NCBI GenBank assembly: GCA_963708625.1
Contig: CAVPSV010000005.1
Span: 248,001-312,000, forward strand
DNA from: DASXIF01 sp036498145
Lineage (GTDB): Bacteria > Actinomycetota > Actinomycetes > Mycobacteriales > Jatrophihabitantaceae
DNA length: 64,000 bases
Direction: 5' to 3'
Shown here: positions 1 through 7,865 of the stretch, piece by piece
Layout of the letters: every line of letters starts with the position of its first letter
How positions within the stretch are numbered: the first letter of the stretch is position 1
Notes under the pieces: model-generated
What the model was told of the DNA's origin: nothing
Seen by the model: the letters and a program-made list of their open reading frames with translations, nothing else
The model's database searches: none
Made by a program: the position numbers and the translations under genes

Positions 1-45
1 GCCGCGCTCCAGGGCGGCATGGTCGATGACTTGTTCCGACCCTGA
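1..45 (+). CDS. C-terminal end of an upstream gene (partial)
   Basis: The first 15 codons read as an open frame (AALQGGMVDDLFRP) ending in TGA at 43-45, just before an AT-richer intergenic stretch. It could be the tail of a real upstream gene, but 14 residues do not identify a family and chance cannot be excluded. Confidence 0.3.
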   Translation, partial: AALQGGMVDDLFRP

Positions 46-65
46 GTTTTGTCCCAAGTTTTGTC
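45..65. promoter_or_regulatory. Direct repeat AGTTTTGTC upstream of the FAD oxidoreductase
   Basis: AGTTTTGTC occurs at 45-53 and again at 57-65, so the copies repeat every 12 bp, close to one helical turn. A TTGACG hexamer at 70-75 could be a -35 element for the gene starting at 105. This may be a regulator site, but no regulator is visible nearby. Confidence 0.3.
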
Positions 66-104
66 ACTCTTGACGAAAGATAGGTCGAATGCCAGGCTCC
101 GGGC

Positions 105-1670
105 ATGGCGGACTATGACGCGATCGTGATCGGTGCAGGCCACAACGGGCTCACCACCGCACTCATGCTGCAGCGGGCGGGGCTGCGCACAGTCTGCCTC
201 GAAGCCAAGCGCTTTGCCGGCGGGATGGCATCGACCGTCGAGCTGTTCGACGGCTACAAGTTCGAGATCGCGGGCTCGGTGCAGATCCCGACCTCGGCGG
301 TGGTCAGCGCCGAACTCGGTCTCGACCAGCTGGCGATCGTCGACCTCGAGGTCATGTCGGTCTCCCTGCGCGGAATCGGCGACGAGCCGCTGGTCTACTA
401 CACCGACCCGATGCAGCTGATGGCCCACCTGGAGGAGTCGCACGGCACCGACGTGCTGGCCGCCCTGGTCGGGTTGATGGAGTGGTGCCAGGCGCCGATG
501 CGGGCACTCGGGCGCTTCGAGGCCGGCACCGCCCCGAAGACGATCGACGAGATGTACGCGTGTGCGACCAGCGAGTTCGAGCGCTCAACCATCACCGACA
601 TGCTGTTCGGGTCGGTCAGCGACGTGCTTGATCGGTACCTGCCGGACAAGGAGAAGCACGGCGCGATGCGCGGCATGCTCGCGTTCCTGGCGGTCAATGC
701 GACCTACCGCGGACCGCAGACGCCGGGCAGCGCCGCGGCGCTGGCGTTCGGCCTTGCCGTGCCGGACGAGAACGCCGTGCTCACCACCAAGCTCAAGGGC
801 GGCATCGGCGTGCTGACCGAACATCTGGAACGGCAGTTCGTCGCCGCCGGTGGCGAGGTGCGGTTGCGTACCAGCGTTGCCGAGATTCTTCTCGACGGCA
901 GCCGGGTGAGCGGGGTGCGGACCGAGGACGACACCACGATCTCGGCGCCGGTGGTGGTGTCCAGCCTGTCGCCGGATCTGACCCTCACCGCGCTGCTCAA
1001 CTCGAGCGCCGTGCCGGACGCGGTGAGCGCGCGGTGTGCTCGCATCGATCACCGCGGCAGCTACGTGCAGATGCACTTCGCGCTCGACGGTGCACCGGAG
1101 TTCGCCGCGCCGTACGAGCTGCTCAACGACCCGAAGATGCAAGCAGCCATCGGTCTGTTCTCCACCCCGGAGGAGCTGCAACAGCAGTGGGAGGACTGCC
1201 AGCGCGGGATCGTGCCGGCCGATCCGGCGATCGCCTTCCAGATCCCGTCCGCCCAGGATCCAGACCTGGCCCCGCCCGGCAAGCACGCGGCGTCGGCGTT
1301 CGCGCTCTGGTTCCCCATCTCCGGCGGCGAGGGCGACTACGCCCGGCGCAAGGCGGAGATGGGCCAGCGGGTGATCGACAAGATTTCCCGGCTCGCCCCG
1401 AACTTCCCGGGCTTGATCGAGAAGCACACGACGTTCACGCCGAAGCACATGCAGACGATGTTCGGCGCGCCGAGCGGCGACTACTGCCACGGCCTGATCC
1501 ATCCGGAACAGATGGGCGCGCACCGGCCGGGTCCGAACGGTTGGCGCGATCTGCCGCACGGCATCGATGGCCTGTACCTCGCCAGCGCCGGCTGCCACGG
1601 CGGTCCTGGCATCACCTTCATTCCCGGCTACAACGCGGCGAAGGCGATCCTCGCCGACGCCGGCAGCTAG
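105..1670 (+). CDS. FAD-dependent oxidoreductase, phytoene-desaturase-like (PYROXD2-type)
   Basis: 521 residues. The N-terminus carries a dinucleotide-binding motif GAGHNG at residues 10-15, followed by a Glu/Ala-rich first Rossmann unit. The C-terminus has the second FAD contact typical of the CrtI/amine-oxidase superfamily (GGPGITFIPGYNAA near residues 495-508). Length and end motifs fit the NAD(P)/FAD oxidoreductases related to phytoene desaturase and human PYROXD2, which are flavin dehydrogenases or isomerases of diverse hydrophobic substrates. No carotenoid genes (crtB, crtE) lie nearby, so a carotenoid role is not supported and the substrate is unknown. The ATG at 105 starts directly before the Rossmann fold, as usual. 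It converges on the leftward methyltransferase gene, 33 bp away. Confidence 0.85.
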   Translation: MADYDAIVIGAGHNGLTTALMLQRAGLRTVCLEAKRFAGGMASTVELFDGYKFEIAGSVQIPTSAVVSAELGLDQLAIVDLEVMSVSLRGIGDEPLVYYTDPMQLMAHLEESHGTDVLAALVGLMEWCQAPMRALGRFEAGTAPKTIDEMYACATSEFERSTITDMLFGSVSDVLDRYLPDKEKHGAMRGMLAFLAVNATYRGPQTPGSAAALAFGLAVPDENAVLTTKLKGGIGVLTEHLERQFVAAGGEVRLRTSVAEILLDGSRVSGVRTEDDTTISAPVVVSSLSPDLTLTALLNSSAVPDAVSARCARIDHRGSYVQMHFALDGAPEFAAPYELLNDPKMQAAIGLFSTPEELQQQWEDCQRGIVPADPAIAFQIPSAQDPDLAPPGKHAASAFALWFPISGGEGDYARRKAEMGQRVIDKISRLAPNFPGLIEKHTTFTPKHMQTMFGAPSGDYCHGLIHPEQMGAHRPGPNGWRDLPHGIDGLYLASAGCHGGPGITFIPGYNAAKAILADAGS

Positions 1671-1703
1671 CAGCGTTCGCGTGAACTCCGGGTCGAGGTT
1701 CCG

Positions 1704-2315
1704 CTAGGCGATCCGTCGGGCGCGCAGCACGACGTCGTGGGAGTGGTGCATGCCTGCGCCGCCGGAGATCCTGCGTTCGCGGATCTCGTCGACATCGATG
1801 ATCCAGTGGGAATCGAGCCGCCGTGACACATCCCGGGGGCTCACCCACTCGTCCGGGTCGAGGTGTTCCTCGTGGCCGGCCTGCGCCCAGTCCCGGATGT
1901 CGTGATGGACCACGAGCAACGTGCCGCCGGGCGCCACCGCGTCGACAAGTGCCCGCTCGGCGTCGTCACCGTTGCTGCGGCGCAAAGCCGGGTACTGCGC
2001 GGACACCAGGTCGAAACCGTCATGCGGCAGTTCGACGTCGAGTAGCCCGCCGTGCTGCCAGTTCACCCGAACGCCCGCTGCGTCCGCATGTGAGCGCGCC
2101 CGGTCAAGTGCCACCTGGGAGACGTCGAGCGCCGTCACGTCCCAACCGTGGGAGGCCAGCCAGACTGCATCGGCACCCTCGCCGCAACCGACGTCCAGCA
2201 CGCGTCCCGGTGCCAAGCCGGACACCTCGCGCACGAGCGAGTCATTGGGCTCGCCGCTCCAGATCCGATCCGAACTCGAGTACCGCTCATCCCATTCCGC
2301 AGAATCCGACGTCAC
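1704..2315 (-). CDS. Class I SAM-dependent methyltransferase
   Basis: 203 residues from a GTG at 2315 whose first bases overlap the kinase stop (GTGA), so translation is probably coupled. The SAM-binding motif I reads VLDVGCGEG at about residues 39-47. Acidic motif II (TALDVS) and a post-I region (GGTLLVVHHD) follow. The family includes small-molecule and TPMT/Tam-like methyltransferases. An opening WDERY...IWSGEPN stretch is common in actinobacterial members of unknown substrate. It is the last gene of a three-gene operon after a response regulator and a histidine kinase, an unusual place for a methyltransferase, and it may act in the same response. Confidence 0.85.
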   Translation of the reverse strand: MTSDSAEWDERYSSSDRIWSGEPNDSLVREVSGLAPGRVLDVGCGEGADAVWLASHGWDVTALDVSQVALDRARSHADAAGVRVNWQHGGLLDVELPHDGFDLVSAQYPALRRSNGDDAERALVDAVAPGGTLLVVHHDIRDWAQAGHEEHLDPDEWVSPRDVSRRLDSHWIIDVDEIRERRISGGAGMHHSHDVVLRARRIA

Positions 2316-3928
2316 TGCGGCTGCGCCTTGATAGCCGCGATCGAGTCGTGCAACAACTTCGGCATCGTCGGCGCGACGACGATGTCGTGGCGGCGCTGCC
2401 GCAGGCGTGCCTCCTCGATGACGATCTGGTGCAGATCCGCCACCACATCGCGCGAGATGCCGACCGCGTCGGCGGCGCGCAGTACCGGATCGAAATCCTC
2501 CGGGTTGAACCGGGAGCCGGCCATTGCGCACGCCCGCAGTGCGTCGTACAGGACCACCCGTCGCGCGATAGCCATCCGGGGCGGACTGAGGATGTCCTCG
2601 ATCGTGTCGCTGTCGTCGTAGGCCGATGCGGCTTCGAGCACGCTCTCCGAGTACCCCGCGGCAGTGAGATAGCCGATGACCCAGTCGCGCAGTTGGGTCG
2701 AGATCTGGCGGTTTCCGCCCACGAACAGCAGCAGCGCCTTGGCGTGCGACATGTCTTCGGTGACGGGCTGGGCGTCGATGATCTCGCCCGGTCCTGCCAG
2801 GTTCTGCCACACGATCCACTTGAGCGCGCGGCGCCGCCGGTCCTGGTCACCGGCTATCCAGCGGGCGTTGCCGACCGCGTCGGCTCCGCCCGGCCGCACG
2901 GCGTCGTCGTCGGCAACGACGCGAAGCAGGATGTCGTCGACCAGATGCTGTGCGGTGGCCGAGGGGGCCCGCAACGGGATGTGGGCGGTGACGGTCGTGC
3001 CGCGCCCTGGCTCGCTGTCGACGATCACGTGCCCGCCGAGCGCGCCGAGACGGTCGGCCAGCCCGACCAGGCCCGAGCCGGAGGTGGTGTCGGCACCACC
3101 GCGACCGTCATCGCGCACCGAGACATCGACGGCGTCGTCGACGACGCCGGCGGTGACTGTGATCGTCTGCGCACCCGAGTGCTTGTTGGCATTGGCCAGT
3201 GACTCGGCAACCAGGTAGTACGCGCCCACCTCAACGGCTTCCGGCAGCCGTTCCGGCAGGTCGAGAAACAGTTCGACCGGAATTCCGGGACGTTCGGCGA
3301 GCGTCTCCACCGCGGCCGCCAACCCCGCGTCGGTGACGATCGCCGGGTGCAGGCCGCGGGCAAGTTCATGCAGGTCCGCGATGGCTGCTTCCAGTTCGTC
3401 GACTGCCTCGACCAGCAGCTCGGTGACCGGACGGCCGCCATCGGCTCGCTTGCCGGCCAGCTGGAGCGTGAGCGCGAGGCCGACCAGACGCTGTTGCGCG
3501 CCGTCGTGCAGATTGCGCTCGATGCGCCGTCGTTGCCGGTCGCTCGCGGCAACGATCCGGGCCCTCGATGCCTGCTCGTCGCGCAGCTGCGCGCGCAACT
3601 CCGCCCGGAGCCGCTCGTCGTCGATCACCGAGGCGATCGCCGCACATGCCGCACGCACCCGCCCGGGTTCCTCGAGCAAGGCCGGATCGTGGATGAGCGC
3701 GGCGACCCAGTCGCCGTCACGTTCCAGCGGAGTGAGGCATCGACCGGAGTCCGGCCCGGATTCCTCGATCTGAAGACCGAATTCGTCGATCCACGTGCCG
3801 GTGGTCGAGCGCCGGTAGCGGAGTTGGAGCGACGGGTCCGCGAGGGCGGTGCGGAGAGCCTCGATCGCCGTCGGGCCGTGCTTGGCAGGTTCGAGGACGA
3901 TCGATCCCGCCGGCTGCGGACGGGTCAT
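2312..3928 (-). CDS. NarL-family sensor histidine kinase with C-terminal TerB-like domain
   Basis: 538 residues. No transmembrane segment is evident, so the kinase is probably cytosolic. Residues 1-110 form an input region of unknown type. HisKA_3 dimerisation is at about 120-200 with the phospho-acceptor His141 in RNLHDGAQQR. The HATPase domain has an N box (SLANANKHSG, 243-252), G1 (DDGRGG, 273-278) and G2 (SGLVGLADR). Kinases of this class usually end near residue 320. This one continues for about 215 residues: helical, acidic, with a section (VLYDALRACA...AADAVGISRDVVADLH) resembling the TerB tellurite-resistance fold. The stop overlaps the methyltransferase start, and the ATG overlaps the stop of the upstream receiver gene (ATGA), giving a tightly coupled operon. 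The TerB assignment rests on pattern recognition only. Confidence 0.85.
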   Translation of the reverse strand: MTRPQPAGSIVLEPAKHGPTAIEALRTALADPSLQLRYRRSTTGTWIDEFGLQIEESGPDSGRCLTPLERDGDWVAALIHDPALLEEPGRVRAACAAIASVIDDERLRAELRAQLRDEQASRARIVAASDRQRRRIERNLHDGAQQRLVGLALTLQLAGKRADGGRPVTELLVEAVDELEAAIADLHELARGLHPAIVTDAGLAAAVETLAERPGIPVELFLDLPERLPEAVEVGAYYLVAESLANANKHSGAQTITVTAGVVDDAVDVSVRDDGRGGADTTSGSGLVGLADRLGALGGHVIVDSEPGRGTTVTAHIPLRAPSATAQHLVDDILLRVVADDDAVRPGGADAVGNARWIAGDQDRRRRALKWIVWQNLAGPGEIIDAQPVTEDMSHAKALLLFVGGNRQISTQLRDWVIGYLTAAGYSESVLEAASAYDDSDTIEDILSPPRMAIARRVVLYDALRACAMAGSRFNPEDFDPVLRAADAVGISRDVVADLHQIVIEEARLRQRRHDIVVAPTMPKLLHDSIAAIKAQPQ

Positions 3929-4284
3929 TGCGCCGGTCTGGCTCGGTGCATGATCGCCGCCAGCGACAGCTGATCCTTGGGCAGGTACCCGGCGGCCAGC
4001 CCTGCCGCCAGCCGCTCGCCGTAGGCCTGGTCGCGGGTGGAGATGAGGATGACCACCGGAGCACCCCCTCTGCGCTTCAACCGGCGCGCCACCTCCAGGC
4101 CGTCCACGTCCGGCATCTGGATGTCGAGCAGGGCGACGTCAGGTTTCAATTGTGCAATCACGTCAAGGGCTTCCGCGCCGGAACCGACCGTGGCCACGAC
4201 GTCGATGCCCTCGGCCAGCAGCGCGCGGCAGGCCACGGCACGGAAGCGCGCGTCATCGTCGACCAGGACGAGACGCAGCGTCAT
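3925..4284 (-). CDS. Stand-alone response-regulator receiver protein
   Basis: 119 residues comprising only a CheY-like receiver domain. The acidic pocket is VLVDDD at 6-11, the phospho-acceptor is Asp54 in ALLDIQMPD, and the conserved Lys is K103 in YLPKD. There is no output domain; the protein ends right after helix 5. The start (ATG at 4284) was chosen because the receiver fold begins at its fifth residue and the longer open frame upstream is out of character. It is the first gene of the operon and overlaps the kinase gene by 4 bp, so it is the likely partner of that kinase. Without a DNA-binding domain it must act by protein contact or as a phosphate sink. Confidence 0.88.
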   Translation of the reverse strand: MTLRLVLVDDDARFRAVACRALLAEGIDVVATVGSGAEALDVIAQLKPDVALLDIQMPDVDGLEVARRLKRRGGAPVVILISTRDQAYGERLAAGLAAGYLPKDQLSLAAIMHRARPAQ

Positions 4285-4382
4285 CCGGCGAGCATGCTCC
4301 CCCCGGGCTGAGATTGCGTCCGTGTTAACCCGTACGGCTGCCGAGTGTCGGAGAACGGCAGCTCGCGGCAAGATCTGCCGTC

Positions 4383-5048
4383 GTGAGGGTGATGCTGGTC
4401 GACGACGCCTGGCTGGTGCGTGACGGGATCGCCCGATTGCTGGCCGATGAGGGCATCGAGGTTGTGGCGCAACTCGCGGATGCGACGAAGATGGTTGCCA
4501 CGGCGCAAATGGCCCACCCGGATGCTGTTGTGGTGGATGTCCGAATGCCGCCGACGCACACCACCGAAGGTCTGCAGGCGGCGCTGAAGTTGAAGCACAC
4601 GCTGCCGGACGTCGGCGTGCTCGTGCTGTCCCAGCATGTTGAAACGCGGCACGCACTGGAGTTACTCGCCGGCGGGCACGCCGGCGTCGGGTACGTGCTC
4701 AAGCAGCGCATCACCCGCCCGGACGAACTCGTCGGCGCGGTGCGGCGGGTCGCGGCCGGGGGCACCGCCATCGACCCGGAGGTGGTACGGACCGTCTTCG
4801 ACGCACCTCGGCGCGTCGATCCGCTGGTCGGGCTCACGCCACGCGAACGCGACGTGCTGGCGTTGGTTTCCGAAGGGCTGTCCAACGAACGGATCGCGGA
4901 ACGACTTGCGGTGAACCCCCGGACCATCGAGACGCACACGAGCCGGATCTTCACCAAGCTGGGTCTGGCGCCAGATCAGGCCACGCACCGACGCGTGCTC
5001 GCGGTGCTCGTTCATCTGCGTTCCGGCATGGCGCGCTCGCGCGGCTGA
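4383..5048 (+). CDS. NarL/FixJ-type response regulator
   Basis: 221 residues from a GTG start. The receiver domain has VDD at 6-8, the phospho-acceptor Asp52 in VVDVRMP, and a conserved Lys in YVLKQR. A C-terminal LuxR-type helix-turn-helix lies at about 150-215 (LTPRERDVLALVSEGLSNERIAERL, split here by position, then TIETHTSRIFTKLGL). It is transcribed away from the receiver-kinase-methyltransferase operon across a 98-bp gap. One kinase therefore probably serves two regulators: this DNA-binding one and the lone receiver opposite. The shared gap probably carries both promoters and may be its target. Confidence 0.9.
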   Translation: MRVMLVDDAWLVRDGIARLLADEGIEVVAQLADATKMVATAQMAHPDAVVVDVRMPPTHTTEGLQAALKLKHTLPDVGVLVLSQHVETRHALELLAGGHAGVGYVLKQRITRPDELVGAVRRVAAGGTAIDPEVVRTVFDAPRRVDPLVGLTPRERDVLALVSEGLSNERIAERLAVNPRTIETHTSRIFTKLGLAPDQATHRRVLAVLVHLRSGMARSRG

Positions 5049-5074
5049 GGCAACGCCAGTTACCCAGAACCTGA

Positions 5075-5109
5075 CTGTCGGTCGCCACCACTCGACCGGC
5101 GACCGACAG
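5075..5109. terminator. Bidirectional hairpin terminator
   Basis: A perfect 12-bp inverted repeat, CTGTCGGTCGCC (5075-5086) and GGCGACCGACAG (5098-5109), with an 11-nt loop. It lies between the convergent regulator gene and the leftward lysine-rich gene. There is no U tract, as is usual in actinobacteria. Confidence 0.75.
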
Positions 5110-5125
5110 GCTCGAGTCAGACAGC

Positions 5126-6214
5126 TCAGGCGGCTAGTTCCCAGATGTCGGAGCAGAGCTTGGCCAACTCGTGGGTCGCTTTCAGCAGATCCATGGTCGT
5201 GTCGACGGACCCGAGCCGCTCCTTGAAGGTGCTGTCGTCGACCTCCACGCCCGCCTCGGTGAGCAGGTAGGCCATGTCCTCGGAGAACTGTTCGCAACCC
5301 TTGACGCTCGCGTAGACGGTCCTGACCTCCCGCTTGAGTTGCATGACCTTGGCACCGACCTGCACGCCCTGCTTGAGGTTCAGCCCAGGTGCCTTGAGCC
5401 CCTTCTGTAGCTCGTCGGTCTTCAGCGACAGCTTCTCCAGACCCTGCCGCATCGACGTGACCTGATTCTTGTACCGCTTGCGAGAGTTCTCGGCCGCCGA
5501 GGACAGCGGCTGGTACTCGGCGTAGGCGTCCTTCATCTTGAGCGTGAAAGCCGCAAGGTTCGACTTCTTGGCCTTTGCCTTGTCGATGAGGCGAACCTGT
5601 TTGGCGGTGCTGTACTTGCCGATGGCGGTAAGCAGCTCTTCCCGCAGTTTCGGCTCGTCCTTGGTCAGGTCGTAGACGATTTTGCCGAGCTCGTAAGTGT
5701 GCTTGCACAGCATGACGATGGCGTGCACGTCGGCACCCATCGTCAGACCGATGCGGGTGGCGTCGACGGTGATCGCGATGACCTTGAAGCTGATGCTGAC
5801 GCCGACCTTGATCTGCGCTTCCAACAGGTTCGAGTCGCTCTTGTAGTCGGCCTTGATCTGAGCCTTGACCGCCTTGTCGACCGCGGCCTGGATCGACTTG
5901 CACGCGTTCTGGACGGTGTGGGTGGTGGCTTTGGTGAGCTCGGCGGCCCCCTCGAAGTCCTTCATCTTGGTCAGCTCGACGATCTTGGCCTCGAGCCTGG
6001 TGACTTCCTTCTGGATGATCGTCTGGTACCTCGTCATGACCGGCTCGACCGCCTTCTCTTCCAGGCGGGTCATGACGATTGACGCGATCGGCTTCTTCGT
6101 CGTGAGGGTGAGGGTGACCTCGACGTTGGTGTCGCCGACGTCGATCACCTTCTTATTCGGCTTCGTGGGGCAGAGGTCCATCTTGATGACCTTCTTGTTG
6201 ACTACTGGTGCCAT
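5126..6214 (-). CDS. Orphan lysine-rich helical protein
   Basis: 362 residues, not recognised. The first 45 residues alternate Lys with hydrophobics and look like a beta domain (VIDVGDTNVEVTLTL). The rest is predicted long helix rich in Lys, Glu and Ala, with heptad-like spacing at about 50-135 and 205-330 suggesting coiled coil. One more hydrophobic stretch lies near 150-185 (VGVSISFKVIAITVDATRIG). There is no signal peptide. A strong GAGGGGG ribosome-binding site precedes the ATG. The Lys content is striking for such GC-rich DNA and recalls the unrelated orphan at 14884-15792. It is transcribed alone. A structural, cytoplasmic or injected-effector role is possible, but nothing here decides. 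Confidence 0.75.
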   Translation of the reverse strand: MAPVVNKKVIKMDLCPTKPNKKVIDVGDTNVEVTLTLTTKKPIASIVMTRLEEKAVEPVMTRYQTIIQKEVTRLEAKIVELTKMKDFEGAAELTKATTHTVQNACKSIQAAVDKAVKAQIKADYKSDSNLLEAQIKVGVSISFKVIAITVDATRIGLTMGADVHAIVMLCKHTYELGKIVYDLTKDEPKLREELLTAIGKYSTAKQVRLIDKAKAKKSNLAAFTLKMKDAYAEYQPLSSAAENSRKRYKNQVTSMRQGLEKLSLKTDELQKGLKAPGLNLKQGVQVGAKVMQLKREVRTVYASVKGCEQFSEDMAYLLTEAGVEVDDSTFKERLGSVDTTMDLLKATHELAKLCSDIWELAA

Positions 6215-6226
6215 GGATCCCCCTCG

Positions 6227-6544
6227 GTGAGATCGGCGCGTCGACCGTTGGGTTGGCGACCCAGGATCTGGCTCACGGTGCTCGGCTCCGGCACGTTGCG
6301 GTTGACGGTTGGTGGCAAGAACCTACGACGGCCATCGTTGGGCTGTCATCTGTGCCAGCACGTACGCCGCTCCAGGTGGGGCGTCGACGGGATCGTGCCG
6401 TATACGCTCGGCCGTGTACTGGACGAGGGAGTCACCGTCGTGACCTGGCTGAGTGACGCCGAACCCCAGTGGCCCGCCTACATCGGGTTCCCGGTCGATG
6501 AGGCAGCCGGCCTTTCGGCGCCGCACACGCGGAACTTCATATGA
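6227..6544 (+). CDS. Hypothetical short ORF overlapping the selA start
   Basis: Up to 105 residues if it begins at 6227; a GTG at 6395 would give 49. The last 45 residues (containing VTVVTWLSDAEPQWPAYIGF) have protein-like composition, and its stop overlaps the selA ATG (ATGA). The first half is Arg/Gly-rich and looks like noise. No family was recognised. It does not resemble the C-terminus of SelD. Confidence 0.3.
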   Translation: MRSARRPLGWRPRIWLTVLGSGTLRLTVGGKNLRRPSLGCHLCQHVRRSRWGVDGIVPYTLGRVLDEGVTVVTWLSDAEPQWPAYIGFPVDEAAGLSAPHTRNFI

Positions 6545-7865
6545 GTGCGGCCGAGGACCCACGTCGCAGCGTGCCGCGCACCGACCATGTCCTCAACGAT
6601 CCGCGCGTCGCACAGTGGCGCGAACAAGTGCACGGTGACATCGTCGTGGCGGCGGTGCGTGAGGTGCTCTCCAGCGTGCGGTCTGGCCGCCTGGCACCCG
6701 ATGAGGTAATCGCGGCTGTCGATGCCCGGCTGCGGGAACGGCTGCCGGCTTGCGGCCGCTGCTGAACGCGACCGGCGTCGTGCTGCACACCAACCTCGGC
6801 CGCGCCCCGCTGGCGCCCGATGCGGTGCCGGCGGTGACGAGGGCGGCCGGGTACGTGGATGTCGAGTACGACGTCGTACGGGCGAACGCGCCCGGCGCGG
6901 CCGCGGAGCCATCGACGCTCTGCTGGCCCGGGTGCCGCGCGCGCGAGGGCGCGCACATCGTGAACAACGGCGCCGCGGCGCTCGTCCTTGCCGCCACCGG
7001 CCTGGCCGCGGGGCGCGAGATCGTGGTCAGCCGCGGCGAGCTGGTCGAGATCGGCGACGGGTTCCGGATCCCGGAACTCATCGAGAGCACCGGCGCCCGG
7101 CTGCGTGAGGTGGGGGCGACCAATCGCGTTCACCTTGACGACTACGCCGCGGCCCTCGGCCCGCGGACCGGTTTCGTGCTCAAGGTGCACCCGTCCAATT
7201 TCGTCATCCGGGGCTTCACCGCCGCGGTGTCCATCCGTGAACTCGCCTCGCTCGGGGTGCCGGTCGTCGCGGACATCGGCTCGGGTCTGCTCGCGCCGGA
7301 CCCACTCCTGCCGGACGAGCCGGACGCAGGCACGGCGCTGGCCGACGGCGCGAGCCTGGTCACCAGCAGCGGCGACAAGTTGCTCGGCGGTCCGCAGGCC
7401 GGATTGCTGCTCGGCTCTGACGAGATCGTCGACGCGCTGCGTCGCCATCCGCTGGCGCGCGCACTGCGCGTGGACAAGCTCACGCTGGCCGCGTTGGCGG
7501 CCACCCTGACCGCACCGGCCACGCCCACCGCCGACGCACTTCGCGCCGAGCCTGCACAGTTGCGCCACCGAGCCGAGTCGCTCGCCGCCGCGCTGTCCGA
7601 CGCCGGCGTGAGCTGCGAGGTGGTGCCGAGCGCGGGGCTGGTCGGTGGCGGCGGGTCTCCGGAGCGGCTGCTCGACGGCTGGGCGGTCGCACTGCCCGAA
7701 CGCGTGGCACGCGCGCTGCGGTTGGGCCAGCCCTGCGTGGTGGCCCGGGTGGAGAACGGCATCTGCCTGGTGGACCCGCGCTGCGTGCCGTCCGAGGCGG
7801 ATGACGATCTCGCCCGCGCCGTGTTGGCGGCATGCCGGCCCGGGACGGACGACGTATGCACGTGA
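6541..7865 (+). CDS. selA: L-seryl-tRNA(Sec) selenium transferase, frameshifted
   Basis: PLP-dependent enzyme that converts Ser-tRNA(Sec) to Sec-tRNA(Sec) with selenophosphate. The N-terminal SelA segment (VPRTDHVLNDPR) runs from ATG 6541 to a TGA at 6763. The body continues in another frame from about 6750 (LNATGVVLHTNLGRAPL, SRGELVEIG, KVHPSNF, SGDKLLGGPQAG; the PLP Lys lies in SGDKLLGGPQ; then LARALRVDKLTLAA). Between about 6887 and 6944 a third frame carries the expected segment (GERARRGRGAIDALLARVP), so two compensating indels are also present. Restoring about one base at 6750, one at 6887 and removing one at 6944 gives a normal-length SelA. selB overlaps its end, and tRNA-Sec lies beyond, so the locus is functional in design. 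The breaks look like sequence errors. Confidence 0.88.

Noticed and set aside
585..1598. 337-codon minus-strand ORF
   Set aside because: It is antisense to the FAD oxidoreductase. It is Arg/Ala/Gly-rich with no family features, as expected from high third-position GC.
1823..3202. 459-codon plus-strand ORF
   Set aside because: It lies opposite the methyltransferase and kinase genes, whose motifs are clear. Its composition is typical antisense shadow.
6227..6544. selD fragment upstream of selA
   Set aside because: No ATP-binding or Sec/Cys motif of selenophosphate synthetase is present in any frame.
6541..6765. In-frame TGA in selA as a selenocysteine codon
   Set aside because: Reading through the TGA does not give SelA sequence; the family continues in another frame, so it is an indel and not recoding.
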